Shown here: positions 49,268 to 59,506 of the stretch, piece after piece
Layout: every line of letters starts with the position of its first letter
Numbering within the stretch: the first letter of the stretch is position 1
From: Henckelia pumila
Taxonomy: Eukaryota; Streptophyta; Magnoliopsida; Lamiales; Gesneriaceae
Assembly: GCF_033568475.1 (NCBI RefSeq)
Contig: NW_027331831.1
Span: forward strand, 7,564,001 to 7,628,000
DNA: 64,000 bases
Reading direction: 5' to 3'
Notes under the pieces: generated by a model
What the model was told of the DNA's origin: nothing
The model's database searches: none
Seen by the model: only the letters and a program-made list of their open reading frames with translations
Program-made: the position numbers and the translations under genes

Positions 49268-49790
49268 AAAACGTTCACGTTGATGCTTGCGATAACACAC
49301 AAGCATCAGAGCTGCTCTTTGAGGCACCATTGATCGTGGATTCGGCTGTACATTTTTCCCAATTGTGAGTATTAATTATCATTTAACCAGATGATGATGT
49401 TATGTTGTCAGTAAGGAAAATTTTGATCCGGTGTTGACCACAAGCATTGGTCTATTCTTTTTCCAGGAAAACTTTTGTTTATTTGTTGTCTTTGGTTATT
49501 AGAGAATGTATATAAAGATCAAGATTCTTAGCGAGATATGGTCCGAGGAAGACTTTGACGGGGTCGATCGGTGTATAGTAAGATGAAAGCTGTGATGATT
49601 TATTATCCTCTTTGCAGTCAAGAAAAGTTTTATTACCTGCAAAAGATGGATCAACAATCATTCTTTATCAGTGAAGTCTGCAGGTTTGGAGTTTGATTTT
49701 GTTTTATACTGATTAGTTTAGGTGAACACGATGTAACAAAATTAGAGAGATAGCTTGTACAAAGTGTATTATGCATGCTTTTTGGGGTTG

Positions 49791-49796
49791 AATAAA
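49791..49796 (+). terminator. Probable poly(A) signal of AHK3
   Basis: AATAAA about 525 nt after the stop codon, preceded by a T-rich stretch. An earlier site is possible. Confidence 0.45.
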
Positions 49797-50160
49797 GGAG
49801 TTTGATATTTGAGATCTTTTTTTGTATTTAGCTTGTACAAAACTAAACGCCGCACGGTGAGCGAGGGAGCAATATATGGAGGAATGAAATTCTCGTGTTA
49901 TTTTGTGTTTTATTTTTTATATATACTAGTCACTGGAGCACTCACGTTGCATGTGTAAAGTTTATATTTTTTAATTCAAAATGTATACTATTTTAAAATA
50001 TCAAAGGTATTTGTGTCTACATACATTTATGACCAAAAGTAGTTATTCTAGAGGGTGGAGATATTTATAAGATAGTAAGATATTTGGCTAATAAACTTTC
50101 TATATTACTGAGTATCTGAAATTGTTTTACTGCGTGTTATCTATGTAGACATACAATAAT

Positions 50161-50482
50161 CGAAGTTGTATATATCCACACTTTTTTAAAAATAATATCA
50201 CACTTGGAATATTTGTATTATTGGATATTATCGTGGTGTTTTTTTTAATGTATTTTAGAGTAAATATATATCAATTAAAAGATTATATTTATCGGTGATA
50301 ATATTTCGAAATATGTTTAATCGAAATTATATATATCCGCACTTGTTTAAAAATAATATCACACTTGGAATATTGGTATTATTGGATATTATCGTGGTGT
50401 TTTTTCTAATGTATTTTATAGTAAATATATACCAATTAAAAGATTAGATATATCAGTAATAATATTTCGGAATATGTTATCA
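50161..50482. repeat. 161-bp tandem duplication
   Basis: Units 50161-50321 and 50322-50482 share AATAATATCACACTTGGAAT and TTGGATATTATCGTGGTG, with few differences. Confidence 0.85.
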
Positions 50483-50863
50483 TCTGATAGGTTAATATTT
50501 GATATATCATAGTGCATCTATAATCTGAGGTGAACTAGAATCCTGGTTAACTTAGGATAGAAATCTTATAAATACAGGTAGTTTTCAATTGGCAGATACA
50601 ATATACACGACATAATACACACAAATAGTCAACATCGAGACGAGTTAGAGGTCCAACAACAAGCAAACATATATCTTATTTTCGTTAAAGGTACACCTTA
50701 TTTATTGCTTTTAGGTATTACATTTTAACGTATGGAAAAAATCCGGACTAAGATATGATGAATTATGGATCTTCTCTATTATTTTCACACAACGATTTTA
50801 TAGATTGGAGAATTGCATAAAAGCAAATGTTAATAACTATAAAATATTGCAAGGAATATAAAT

Positions 50864-51142
50864 ATTTCCTCGATATAGTATATTCATGCATCTTTGCGCC
50901 TAGTTGATTTTTTGGGCCCAATTTGATAATCATATATATGTATATATATATTTTTTGACAAGGATAATCATATATTGGTAATATCTGTAAATATGTGTTT
51001 ATACTATTTTTTCCCAAAATTGAGTTGAATAAAAATTACATATGATTGTTGAATCTTGTGAATTCTCTTGCAACAATTTCCTCGATATAGTATATTCCTT
51101 ATTGCCTATGGGCCTTTCGGGCCCAATTTGAAAATCATATTG
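50864..51142. repeat. Local direct repeat pair upstream of NTF2
   Basis: TTTCCTCGATATAGTATATTC followed by GGGCCCAATTTG-AAATCATAT occurs at 50864-50940 and again at 51077-51142. Confidence 0.7.
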
Positions 51143-51241
51143 GACCGTGGGTTGCAGATTAACGCGGCACACGGTAAAAAAAATATATATTGACACTTTT
51201 ACCCTCAACGATTAGCTTAAAAACCCCTCGTCGAATCAGGA

Positions 51242-51248
51242 TATATAT
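51242..51248 (+). promoter_or_regulatory. Possible TATA box of the first NTF2 gene
   Basis: TATATAT about 80 bp before the ATG. Confidence 0.45.
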
Positions 51249-51327
51249 CTTCGCCAGAGATTATCGGCGGCGTCAGCAGCAGCAGCAAAAACCGATCGCC
51301 GGAAGAGAGTATTCGTAAAGTGAATCG

Positions 51328-52668
51328 ATGGATCCGGAAACCTTGTCAAAGGCGTTTGTCGAACACTACTACACTACATTCGACGCGAATAGGGCCGGGC
51401 TGGCGGGCCTTTACCAAGACGCGTCGATGCTGACTTTCGAGGGCCAGAAATTCCAGGGTGCCCAAAACATTGTTAGCAAGCTTACCAGTTTGCCCTTCCA
51501 GCAGTGCCAGCATCAGATCACCACCGTCGATTGTCAGCCTTCCGGTCCCTCCGGCGGGATGCTTGTTTTCGTCTCCGGTAACCTGCAGCTCGCTGGGGAG
51601 CAGCATAAACTCAAGTTTAGCCAGGCAAGTTTTTTTTATTTATAAAAAAAAAATCTTTTTGACTTATTCGGTTTTGATTGAATGTTGGTTTTGTATCGGA
51701 TGTTTCCCTCTCGATGTACACATGTCTTGGTATTGATTTTGGGTTTTGATGGATGGAATTAATTGGAGCGTGGAACATGATTTTGCCTTACTTTGGTTTA
51801 TTAATGGGATATGTTCTGTTGGGTGCCAATTTTTTTGTCGAATGGTGCATTATTTTTCCATAGATTTCTGGTTTGGTAGATTGAACGAAAGCTCTCAGCA
51901 ATTGTGCTGGGATGGATTATATTCAATTGTGTTATTGAATGCTCATCACAACTTTTTAGCATGCTCAAACATGTATTGATGGTGAATTTTTTGATGATTC
52001 AAGGTTGTGAAGTACAAATCGTATGAATGTAATGAAACTCTCTTCTGATGTATAGTTTGGATGTATTATTATTGGTGCTTCTTTGTTTGATAAGGTGTGT
52101 GTTGCTCAAGCTTTAAGAAACTCATGTAACTTACTATGCTGATGAAATTTAGCATGCCTCTAGTTATAAGCATCGTGTTGATGTTTGGTTGATATCTTGG
52201 GACAAATTTAATCATTTGAATGGTAGATGGTGTGTTGAAAGTCTTTTCTGTATTATCAAAACAGAGAAGGATTTTGATTGACTACTCTGAGAAAACAGAG
52301 CAATGGAAGGTACTGATTTGCTAATGTGAACATCGGAGTCGAGCTTTTGTCCACCATATTTCCTAATACTTATATCATAGAATAGTTTATACAGTGGGGT
52401 GAGAATGTTCATGTGCCGAATTGGGTGTTAAAAGTGTTATTTAAAGAGAGAAATTTTTATCCTGTATCACTCTATTTAGGGTGATGTTCTCCAAACGTTT
52501 TTCGAATGCAGTATTTTCTACTTATACACCAGTTATGCTACAAATTTTATGTCACAAGTTGTATTAATGGCACCTTCTTTGCTTGTTTTGCAGATGTTCC
52601 ATTTGATGCCAACATCTCAGGGCAGCTATTATGTGTTTAATGACATCTTCCGGCTTAACTATGCGTAA
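51328..52668 (+). CDS. NTF2: Nuclear transport factor 2 (NTF2), tandem copy 1
   Basis: Two exons, 51328-51624 and 52594-52668, giving 123 residues, the full family length. The protein starts MDPETLSKAFVEHYYTTFD and ends NDIFRLNYA, with the conserved LTFEGQKFQGAQNI and GGMLVFVSGNLQL segments, close to Arabidopsis NTF2A (AT1G27310). NTF2 is a homodimer that binds RanGDP and FxFG nucleoporins and returns Ran to the nucleus. The intron begins GCAAGT after CAG and ends TTTTGCAG, so it is a GC-AG intron; translation stays in frame only with this junction. A paralogue with the same structure follows 4.6 kb downstream. Similarity between the two extends into the leader and 3' UTR. Confidence 0.95.
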
Positions 52669-54736
52669 CAACATATACTGCTGAAAGTTAATGGCGTTTG
52701 TTGGTCAAGGATCGTTGAAACGAACCCCTAGAGATCTTATGGATGCGTCTTGTTTTCTGTCATGATTTATTTTGTGCGTTTGGTTTGTAGCATGATCGAG
52801 ATTTTACTATGATGGTTAACTCAACTATCCAGAACTGTCCATTGCATTTCATCGTTGTGATTTTTGTGACAAATGGCGTCCATATTTGCTTAAGTTGGTT
52901 GTTTAGTCAGTCATCTGTTTACTCCAAAAATTTTCTCGTACCATTGTTGACGCCTCTTTCTGCAAGTGTTCGAGCTTTTAGTGTTGATTCAATGTGAATT
53001 TCTGTTTTAAGACGTGGCCTCTCACATATATGCTGGAAACTGGAGTTCACGTCTGAAATTAAAATTTAAAAAAATTACACACGCATCCACTTGAATAACT
53101 GTCAACCAATATTTATATATAATAGAAATACAAAAAAAAAAATATTTCGAGAAAGTCTCTGGTTCAATTTTATAAAATTGGTCTCTAGTTCTATAAGAAT
53201 CAAGAAAAAATTATTATTTAAGTAAAAAATATTAGTTTTCATTATAGATATAAGTCGGATCAACTTAGATCTGTGAGATTGTTTTTAGATTATTTACAAC
53301 GGGAACTTTGAATATTTCATATTATTTTTTTGAAGAAACTTCAGCTTTGGAAGCAAACTATAGTATTATGTATACTTGTGTTTTTAGTCTGGACTGAGGG
53401 TAAGTGAGATGTTATCTCTACAGACACTGTCATAGAACTTATCAACTCAAAAACACAAGATTTTAGACATTGGAATGTGACATGGTAGATATTTATGGAC
53501 CAAATGGACATCTTAATCCATATTTAGGTTCAAAAGTGGCAAATATATGTTTTCTTAATTCAAACTAGCATATATCATATTTATTTTTGCAGCGTTGCTG
53601 TCAAAAATATGTTCGCAACACGCATTGTAGGTTGTCAATAATCTATTAGCAGCGTACATTAAACGCTGCGAATGCACGTTTTCACATCGTGCGCTTGCAC
53701 ATTGTTCATAATTTTTCGCGGCGTGCATTGCGAGCTGTAAAAACCTCTTTTCGTGGCATACAATTGTAAAGTCCAAGTTTTGCTATAAGACGTTTTAACT
53801 TCCCCGCGATATTTCAAAAAATAACTCTTTCATATATTTCTTCTCGAAATAACACAATCAAGACTTCGAGATATATGCTTCATATGTTCTCTTGGCCAAA
53901 ACCAAATTATATATAATACAAGACGATAAAGCTGAAACACACGATCAAATAAAGAAACAAAAAACATACAATCTAGCACATCTCATGGTTTTCATCGCCA
54001 AAAACGTCAATATGAGAAATATGTAATGTGACATGGATGGAAGTTTATAAGGATTGTTATCAAATACGATGATTGATCCACTGTCAAAAGGAATAGGACT
54101 ATCGTATTCACCATTATTTGCATTTATGCATCACGTGCAACTAATGAACTAACAATATATAAATATAGTATTTGAGAGAGCTTCTGGAAAATATTTCTCA
54201 ATTTTTTTCACAAAATTTCTGATTTTTTTTTTTAAAAGCTCTCTCAAATATTACCAAAGTCATGAAAACATTTTTAAATCTAAAGATTGAATAATTTCTG
54301 TCGCTTTTGCGGAGAAAATACCGTAGGTGAAGTTCCTTCAAATATAATATTCATTCATACTTCTTCTTTAAAAAATAGTAATAATAATAATAATAAAATA
54401 TAAATAATAATATTCATACGTTACAGTGCTTCTGGGCCAATCGGGTAATCATATTTGCTCAAATATGGGCTCCAATACAAGTCCAATAAGAGAGAATATG
54501 CTGACAAGTGACAACGTATGGGTCCCTTTGCTCTATTTCAATTTAATACAAATTTATTTTCACTTTATGAATTGCTTTGATGAAAAAACTAAACTTGAAT
54601 GCTTTGGCCTTTGAGTATTCATTATGGCAAAAAATTCAATAGTTTTTGGGAATTCTCAATATTCTTTTGGAGTTAAAAAAAAAAAACATTCCAAACAAGA
54701 ATCAAAATTTTTTTTTTGAAAAAAGAAATAATTTAT
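52669..54736. other. Intergenic, possible transposon relic at 53.56-53.78 kb
   Basis: No gene beyond the NTF2 3' UTR. At 53590-53760 the repeated GC-rich words GCAGCGTACATT, CGCTGCGAATGC and GCGGCGTGCATTGC resemble the subterminal repeats of a CACTA- or hAT-type element, but I see no ends or target duplication. Confidence 0.4.
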
Positions 54737-56225
54737 GACAAACACTCCTACGAGACGGTCTCAAGGGTCATTTCTTTGAGACGGGTCTCTTGTATGAGTT
54801 ATCCATTAAAAAGTATTACATTTTAGAAAAAATTAGCATTTTGGTCATGTATGTTGGCTTCAGTTTGGTTTTGGTCTTGTATGTTGGCTTGTTTTGAAAA
54901 AGATCATGTAACTCGATTTTGTTTTTGGATTTAGTCCTATATGTTGGCTTATTTTGGTTTTGGTCCTATAAGTTGGTTTGTTTTTTGGTTTTCGTCCTGT
55001 ATGTTATCATGTTTTGGAATTTAGAAGTTGATCTGTAATTATTTTTGTAATAAATATTTTTTATTATTTCATGTTTTATCTGCTTATTGGTTTGAGATAA
55101 TTACAACTAACTAATAAAAAAAATATTTTTTTACGCTTAAACTTTTTTTAATCTAAATAATTTAATAAAATCTAAAATATGTTAATTTAATGTATTAAAT
55201 GTAACATACTTTTGTTTTTTTAAAAAATAACAAACAAACATTCATTTATATCGTTCTCAACCGTAACTTTGATTTTTTTATTTATTTGGCACTAAGTGTT
55301 CGCCCACTTAGCACATATTAATGATCATATAAATAAGTTTCAACCTAAATTAACAAAATTAGCTAAAAAACTAAAAATATATTTAAAACATATTTTTGTT
55401 CTTTTAAAAAGTAACACTCTAATATATTTTTTTATCTTTCTCAAATATGGTTGACTTTTTTTGTTCCACTTTTCTTGAAAGCAGATCTTTTTAGGTATGT
55501 TTCACTTTTATCACGCTTAATCGCCGCTTAAGCGTGTTTTTTAGAACACTGCAAATAAACAAAATTTTGCTGCTCCCTTCAGTTTCGGCGACGGAGGAAA
55601 AATACAAAAAAAAAAAAAAAACCAAGTAATTGTACCTTTTAAAACATAATTATTATTTTAAAAAATAATTAGAAGGTCAACATCTAAATTTTAAACCTAA
55701 TTTATTTAATTATAAAATAATAAAAAAATATTTATTATAAAAACTTAAGCGGTAAAGTTGGAAAGTCAACTTCTAGATTTTAAATTTAAGTTATTATTTT
55801 AAAATAAAAAACATAGGCGCTTATTCTAACTTAACCGAGCTTAATTTGGTCAAAACCGTATCTTTTTCATGACCAAAATAAAAAAACAAGTCAACTAATA
55901 GGACCAAATCCAAAAAAAAATCCAAATTCCTGTACTTTTTTTCAAAACATAACTTTGTATGAGACCAAAATCAAAATTTAAGTCAACTTATAGGACCAAA
56001 ACCAAAACAATCAACATGTAGGACTTAATCCAAAATAAAAACAATGTTACAGGATCTTTTCCAAAACAAGCCAATATACAGGACCAAAACCAAAATGAAG
56101 CCAACATACAGGACTAAAATGCTAATTTTCCCTACATTTTATTCCAAAAATATTACTTATTATTATAAATATGGGTAGGGTTGACCCGTCTCACGAATGA
56201 GACTGTCTCACAAGAGTGTTACTCA
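54737..56225. mobile_element. GAGACGG-family MITE split by a Mutator-like insertion
   Basis: The left part (54737-54825) and right part (56142-56225) together make a normal ~170-bp member of the family at 38846-39017 and 56831-57003, in the opposite orientation. They are separated by the 1307-bp element at 54826-56132. Confidence 0.75.
54826..56132. mobile_element. Mutator-like non-autonomous element nested in a MITE
   Basis: 1307 bp with a perfect 9-bp target duplication TACATTTTA (54817-54825 and 56133-56141). Inverted ends GAAAAAATTAGCATTTTGGTC and GGGAAAATTAGCATTTTAGTC extend about 200 bp inward as degenerate tandem words of the type TGTATGTTGGCTT-TTTTGGTTTTGGTCC. The interior is AT-rich, with no transposase. 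Confidence 0.85.
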
Positions 56226-56830
56226 TAATTTATATATCACAAAAACTCTTATGAGATGATCTGACAAACCAATTTTGTGAGATGTAACTCCTATTTGGGT
56301 GACTCAAAAAGACAAAAAGTATTGTTTATTGAGTAAGTTTTTCGTGAGACGATCTCGCGAATCTTTATTCATGAGACAGGTCAATTTTACCCATAATTAC
56401 CATAAAAAATAATATATTTGATATAAAAGTAATATTTTTTAATGGATAACTCAAATAAAATATTTATCTCACAATATTGATCCACAATATTGTCTGTATT
56501 GTGTATTTTTTTTTATTGTAAAAATGGGTAAAATTAACCAATATCACGGGTAAATATAATGAATTCATGATACTCTCTAAAAAAAGACATAATATTTATA
56601 TATACTCTTCTACACCGTAATCTTATCCATCCTCAAAAAACTTTTAAATTTATAAAAATATTTATTTATCTTATTTAATTTATCTCTATCATTAAATTTT
56701 TACTCATAACAAAATTAAAATCGAAAGTATTTTAAATTTATAAAATTGTTTATTTATATTATCTATCTATGACATTAAATTCTTAGATATTATTATATAA
56801 AGTATATAAACATTAATGATAATTATTACA

Positions 56831-57003
56831 GGAGTAACACTCCTGTGCAACGGTCTCATTCGTGGGACGGGTCAACCCTATCCATATTTATAATAATAAG
56901 TAATACTTTTGACATAAAATGTAATACTTTTTAATGGATAACCCATATAAGAGACCCGTCACACGAATATGACCCGTGCAACGGTTGCATACAAGTGTTT
57001 GCC
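56831..57003. mobile_element. GAGACGG-family MITE, intact copy
   Basis: AGGAGTAACACTCCTGTGCA through AGTGTTTGCCTT. The interior matches the split copy at 54737-56225, including ATAATAATAAGTAATA and TTAATGGATAACCCATA. It lies about 280 bp upstream of the second NTF2 start codon. Confidence 0.75.
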
Positions 57004-57279
57004 TTATTACAGATATGGCGTGCACAAAAATATCAGTATGAAACCAATTGAAATCATATATTTAGAATTTAGAACACGAAAAAAGATGAGTCCAAAACCA
57101 TGGTAAGCAGTGATTAGCGTTTAAGACACGCTACAACTTTATTTACGATTTTACCCTCAACCATTTCCTTTAAAAACCCTTTAATATTTTCTCTGTGTCC
57201 AATCAAGAATTCAGGATAACTTGATCGGCGGCGCTGTGGGAACCCCGATCGCCGGAGGGCCGTGTTCTTGAAATCAACC

Positions 57280-58480
57280 ATGGATCCGGAAACCTTGTCG
57301 AAGGCGTTTGTCGAGCACTACTACACTGCATTCGACGCCAATAGGGCAGGGCTCGCGGGCCTCTACCAAGATACATCGATGCTGACTTTCGAGGGCCAGA
57401 AATTCCAGGGTGCCCAGAACATCGTTGCCAAGCTTACCAGTTTGCCCTTCCAGCAGTGCCAGCATCAGATCACCACCGTTGATTTCCAGCCTTCCGGACC
57501 CGCCGGCGGGATGCTTGTTTTTGTTTCCGGTAACCTTCAGCTCGCTGGGGAGCAGCACGCGCTCAAGTTTAGCCAGGCAAGTGTTTTCGTATCTTTTTGG
57601 ACTTAAACGTGGGTGTTGGATTGGACATATGTACCGTACCTGTGGTATCGAATTGGGGTTTCATGGATTTAATTGATTGGAGCGTGGAGCGTTTTTGTTT
57701 TTTGTTGGTTTGATTTATTTTAATGGGAAAGGTTCTTTTGGTGCTAAGTTTGTGTCAAATTTAATTGGCTAGATTTCTTGTTTGGGGTGGATTGTATTTA
57801 CTACATGCTCATTACACATTTTAGCATGGCTTTAATCTAAATATGGATGGTGAATTTGATGTGAAACACTCGGATAATTCAATTGTTTGTGAAGTACAGA
57901 AAAGATGGAATGAAATTTTCTTAAGATATTTATGTTTGTAGCCTTATTACATTAAAGCAGGATTCTGAATCCATACAAAGAACAAAGCTTTTAAAATGGC
58001 TTCTGGTTTTTATGTGAGCACAAAAATGTGAAAGAACAAGCAAGTGGAAGGCAATGTTGCTCTGATGTAGCATCACAGCTGAAGTTTCTTTTATCTGTTT
58101 TTCTATTGTACATATCTAGTTAAGGAATACAGAAATGGGGTGAGAAATATGTTGGTGTGCAGAAGTATTGGAAGATTTTTTTTTTTTAAAGATACAACCT
58201 TATACTCTGTGGTTGATATTCTATGACCATTTTTAGGATGCACTTTGTTTTTCTTGGTCACCTTTTTACAATGCTGAATACGGTCTGGGGGTTGATTAAT
58301 CCAAAAATCATACATCTCTTGTGGTTCTATCAAAGCCTTTTTGTAAGCGAAAATTTTCAAAGCAAATTTATTAATGGCACCTTCTTGTTCTTTGTTTCAC
58401 AGATGTTCCATTTGATGCCAACAGCTCAAGGCAGCAGCTTCTTCGTCTTGAATGACATTTTCCGGCTTAACTATGCCTAG
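57280..58480 (+). CDS. NTF2: Nuclear transport factor 2 (NTF2), tandem copy 2
   Basis: Two exons, 57280-57576 and 58403-58480, giving 124 residues. It differs from copy 1 at six of the 99 exon-1 residues, including Cys to Phe in TTVDFQPSGP. Exon 2 is one residue longer (GSSFFVLND in place of GSYYVFND), just before the conserved FRLNYA end. The intron again starts GCAAGT after CAG, so the GC-AG border predates the duplication. Leader (TTTTACCCTCAAC, TTAAAAACCC) and 3' UTR (ATTTATTTTGTGC, TTGGTTTGTAGCATGA) are shared with copy 1. An in-frame upstream GTG at 57262 is not used as a start here. The reading frame is intact, so both copies probably encode working Ran carriers. Confidence 0.94.
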
Positions 58481-59506
58481 CATAGCCATTCATCGGAGAA
58501 CTGCTGATAACGAATGTTGTTTCAAGTGCTCTTCATAGCATATAAGGATATGTTTGTTGGTGGTCAAGGCTCGTTGAAACGAACCCCTAATTGGTTTTAT
58601 GGATGCGACTTCTTTTTTATCATGATTTATTTTGTGCATTTGGTTTGTAGCATGATTGAGATTTTAATATTATGGTTAAAATCAACTGTCCAAAAGTGTT
58701 CATTGCATTTGATCGTTGTGATTCTTTTGACAAACGACATTCATATTTGCATAAAGATGGTTGTCTAGTATGTGACCAGTTTACTCCAAATTTTTTTTTT
58801 ACAATGCCCATGTGCTGTAATCATTTTTCGTTTTCTCAGAAGTTAATGCTTGTGAGTTAATTCAGCGAGGTAGTTTGTTTAAACATCTCTTTAAAATAAG
58901 ATTTTAGACAGTGGAATGTGACATGTCAGATGTCGAATGTCGATTACTGGTTTCAATTCACGACTCCTCTCCGGAATGGAATGATTTAGGTGTAGGGACG
59001 AAAAATTTCAAATCTATGACTTTAAAAATATTTAAATTTATTTTTATTGTTCAAAGAAAGAGGACCATAAATTTCAATTTTACATCGTGAAATATAGTAT
59101 TTCATTTAGATAGGTTTTTTTTTTAAATAAATAGTGTAATATGAAATCCATTTTAAGTTACACTACTAATGTGTAATAAGCAAAGCCATAACTGAAATCC
59201 CATCTCCCCAAAGGTAAGTGAATCTCCCACATGTTTCGATAAATCTTCACTTTTAGATATTCTTTAGGGTAGTGTTTGTACATGTACCCACTTTACATTA
59301 ATGCAAATAAAATACGATGGAGTAAGAATCTCCTCCTGCTGTAGTACGATTCTACATACCATTTACAAACTAAAAACCATCTTCCCGAGTGATGTGAGTG
59401 ATGATATACATGCTTCATAGATGTTTTTATGCCAAAAGCAAACCATATACTACACGGCCTTAAAGCTGAAACACGAATCAAATTAACAGTAAACACAGAA
59501 TGTCAA
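58481..59506. other. Intergenic region between convergent NTF2 and CAMTA genes
   Basis: Holds the 3' UTR of the second NTF2 gene (to about 58700) and the 3' UTR of the CAMTA gene (from the other side). No other feature seen. Confidence 0.5.

Larger units (their letters stand above)
49797..51235. other. AHK3-NTF2 intergenic region
   Basis: No gene recognised. It contains a 161-bp tandem duplication (50161-50482) and a pair of ~70-bp direct repeats (50864-50940, 51077-51142). ORFs are low-complexity. Confidence 0.55.

Noticed and set aside
57262-57279. Extended N-terminus for the second NTF2
   Set aside because: The extension begins with GTG, and the ATG at 57280 aligns with the start of copy 1 and of known NTF2 proteins.
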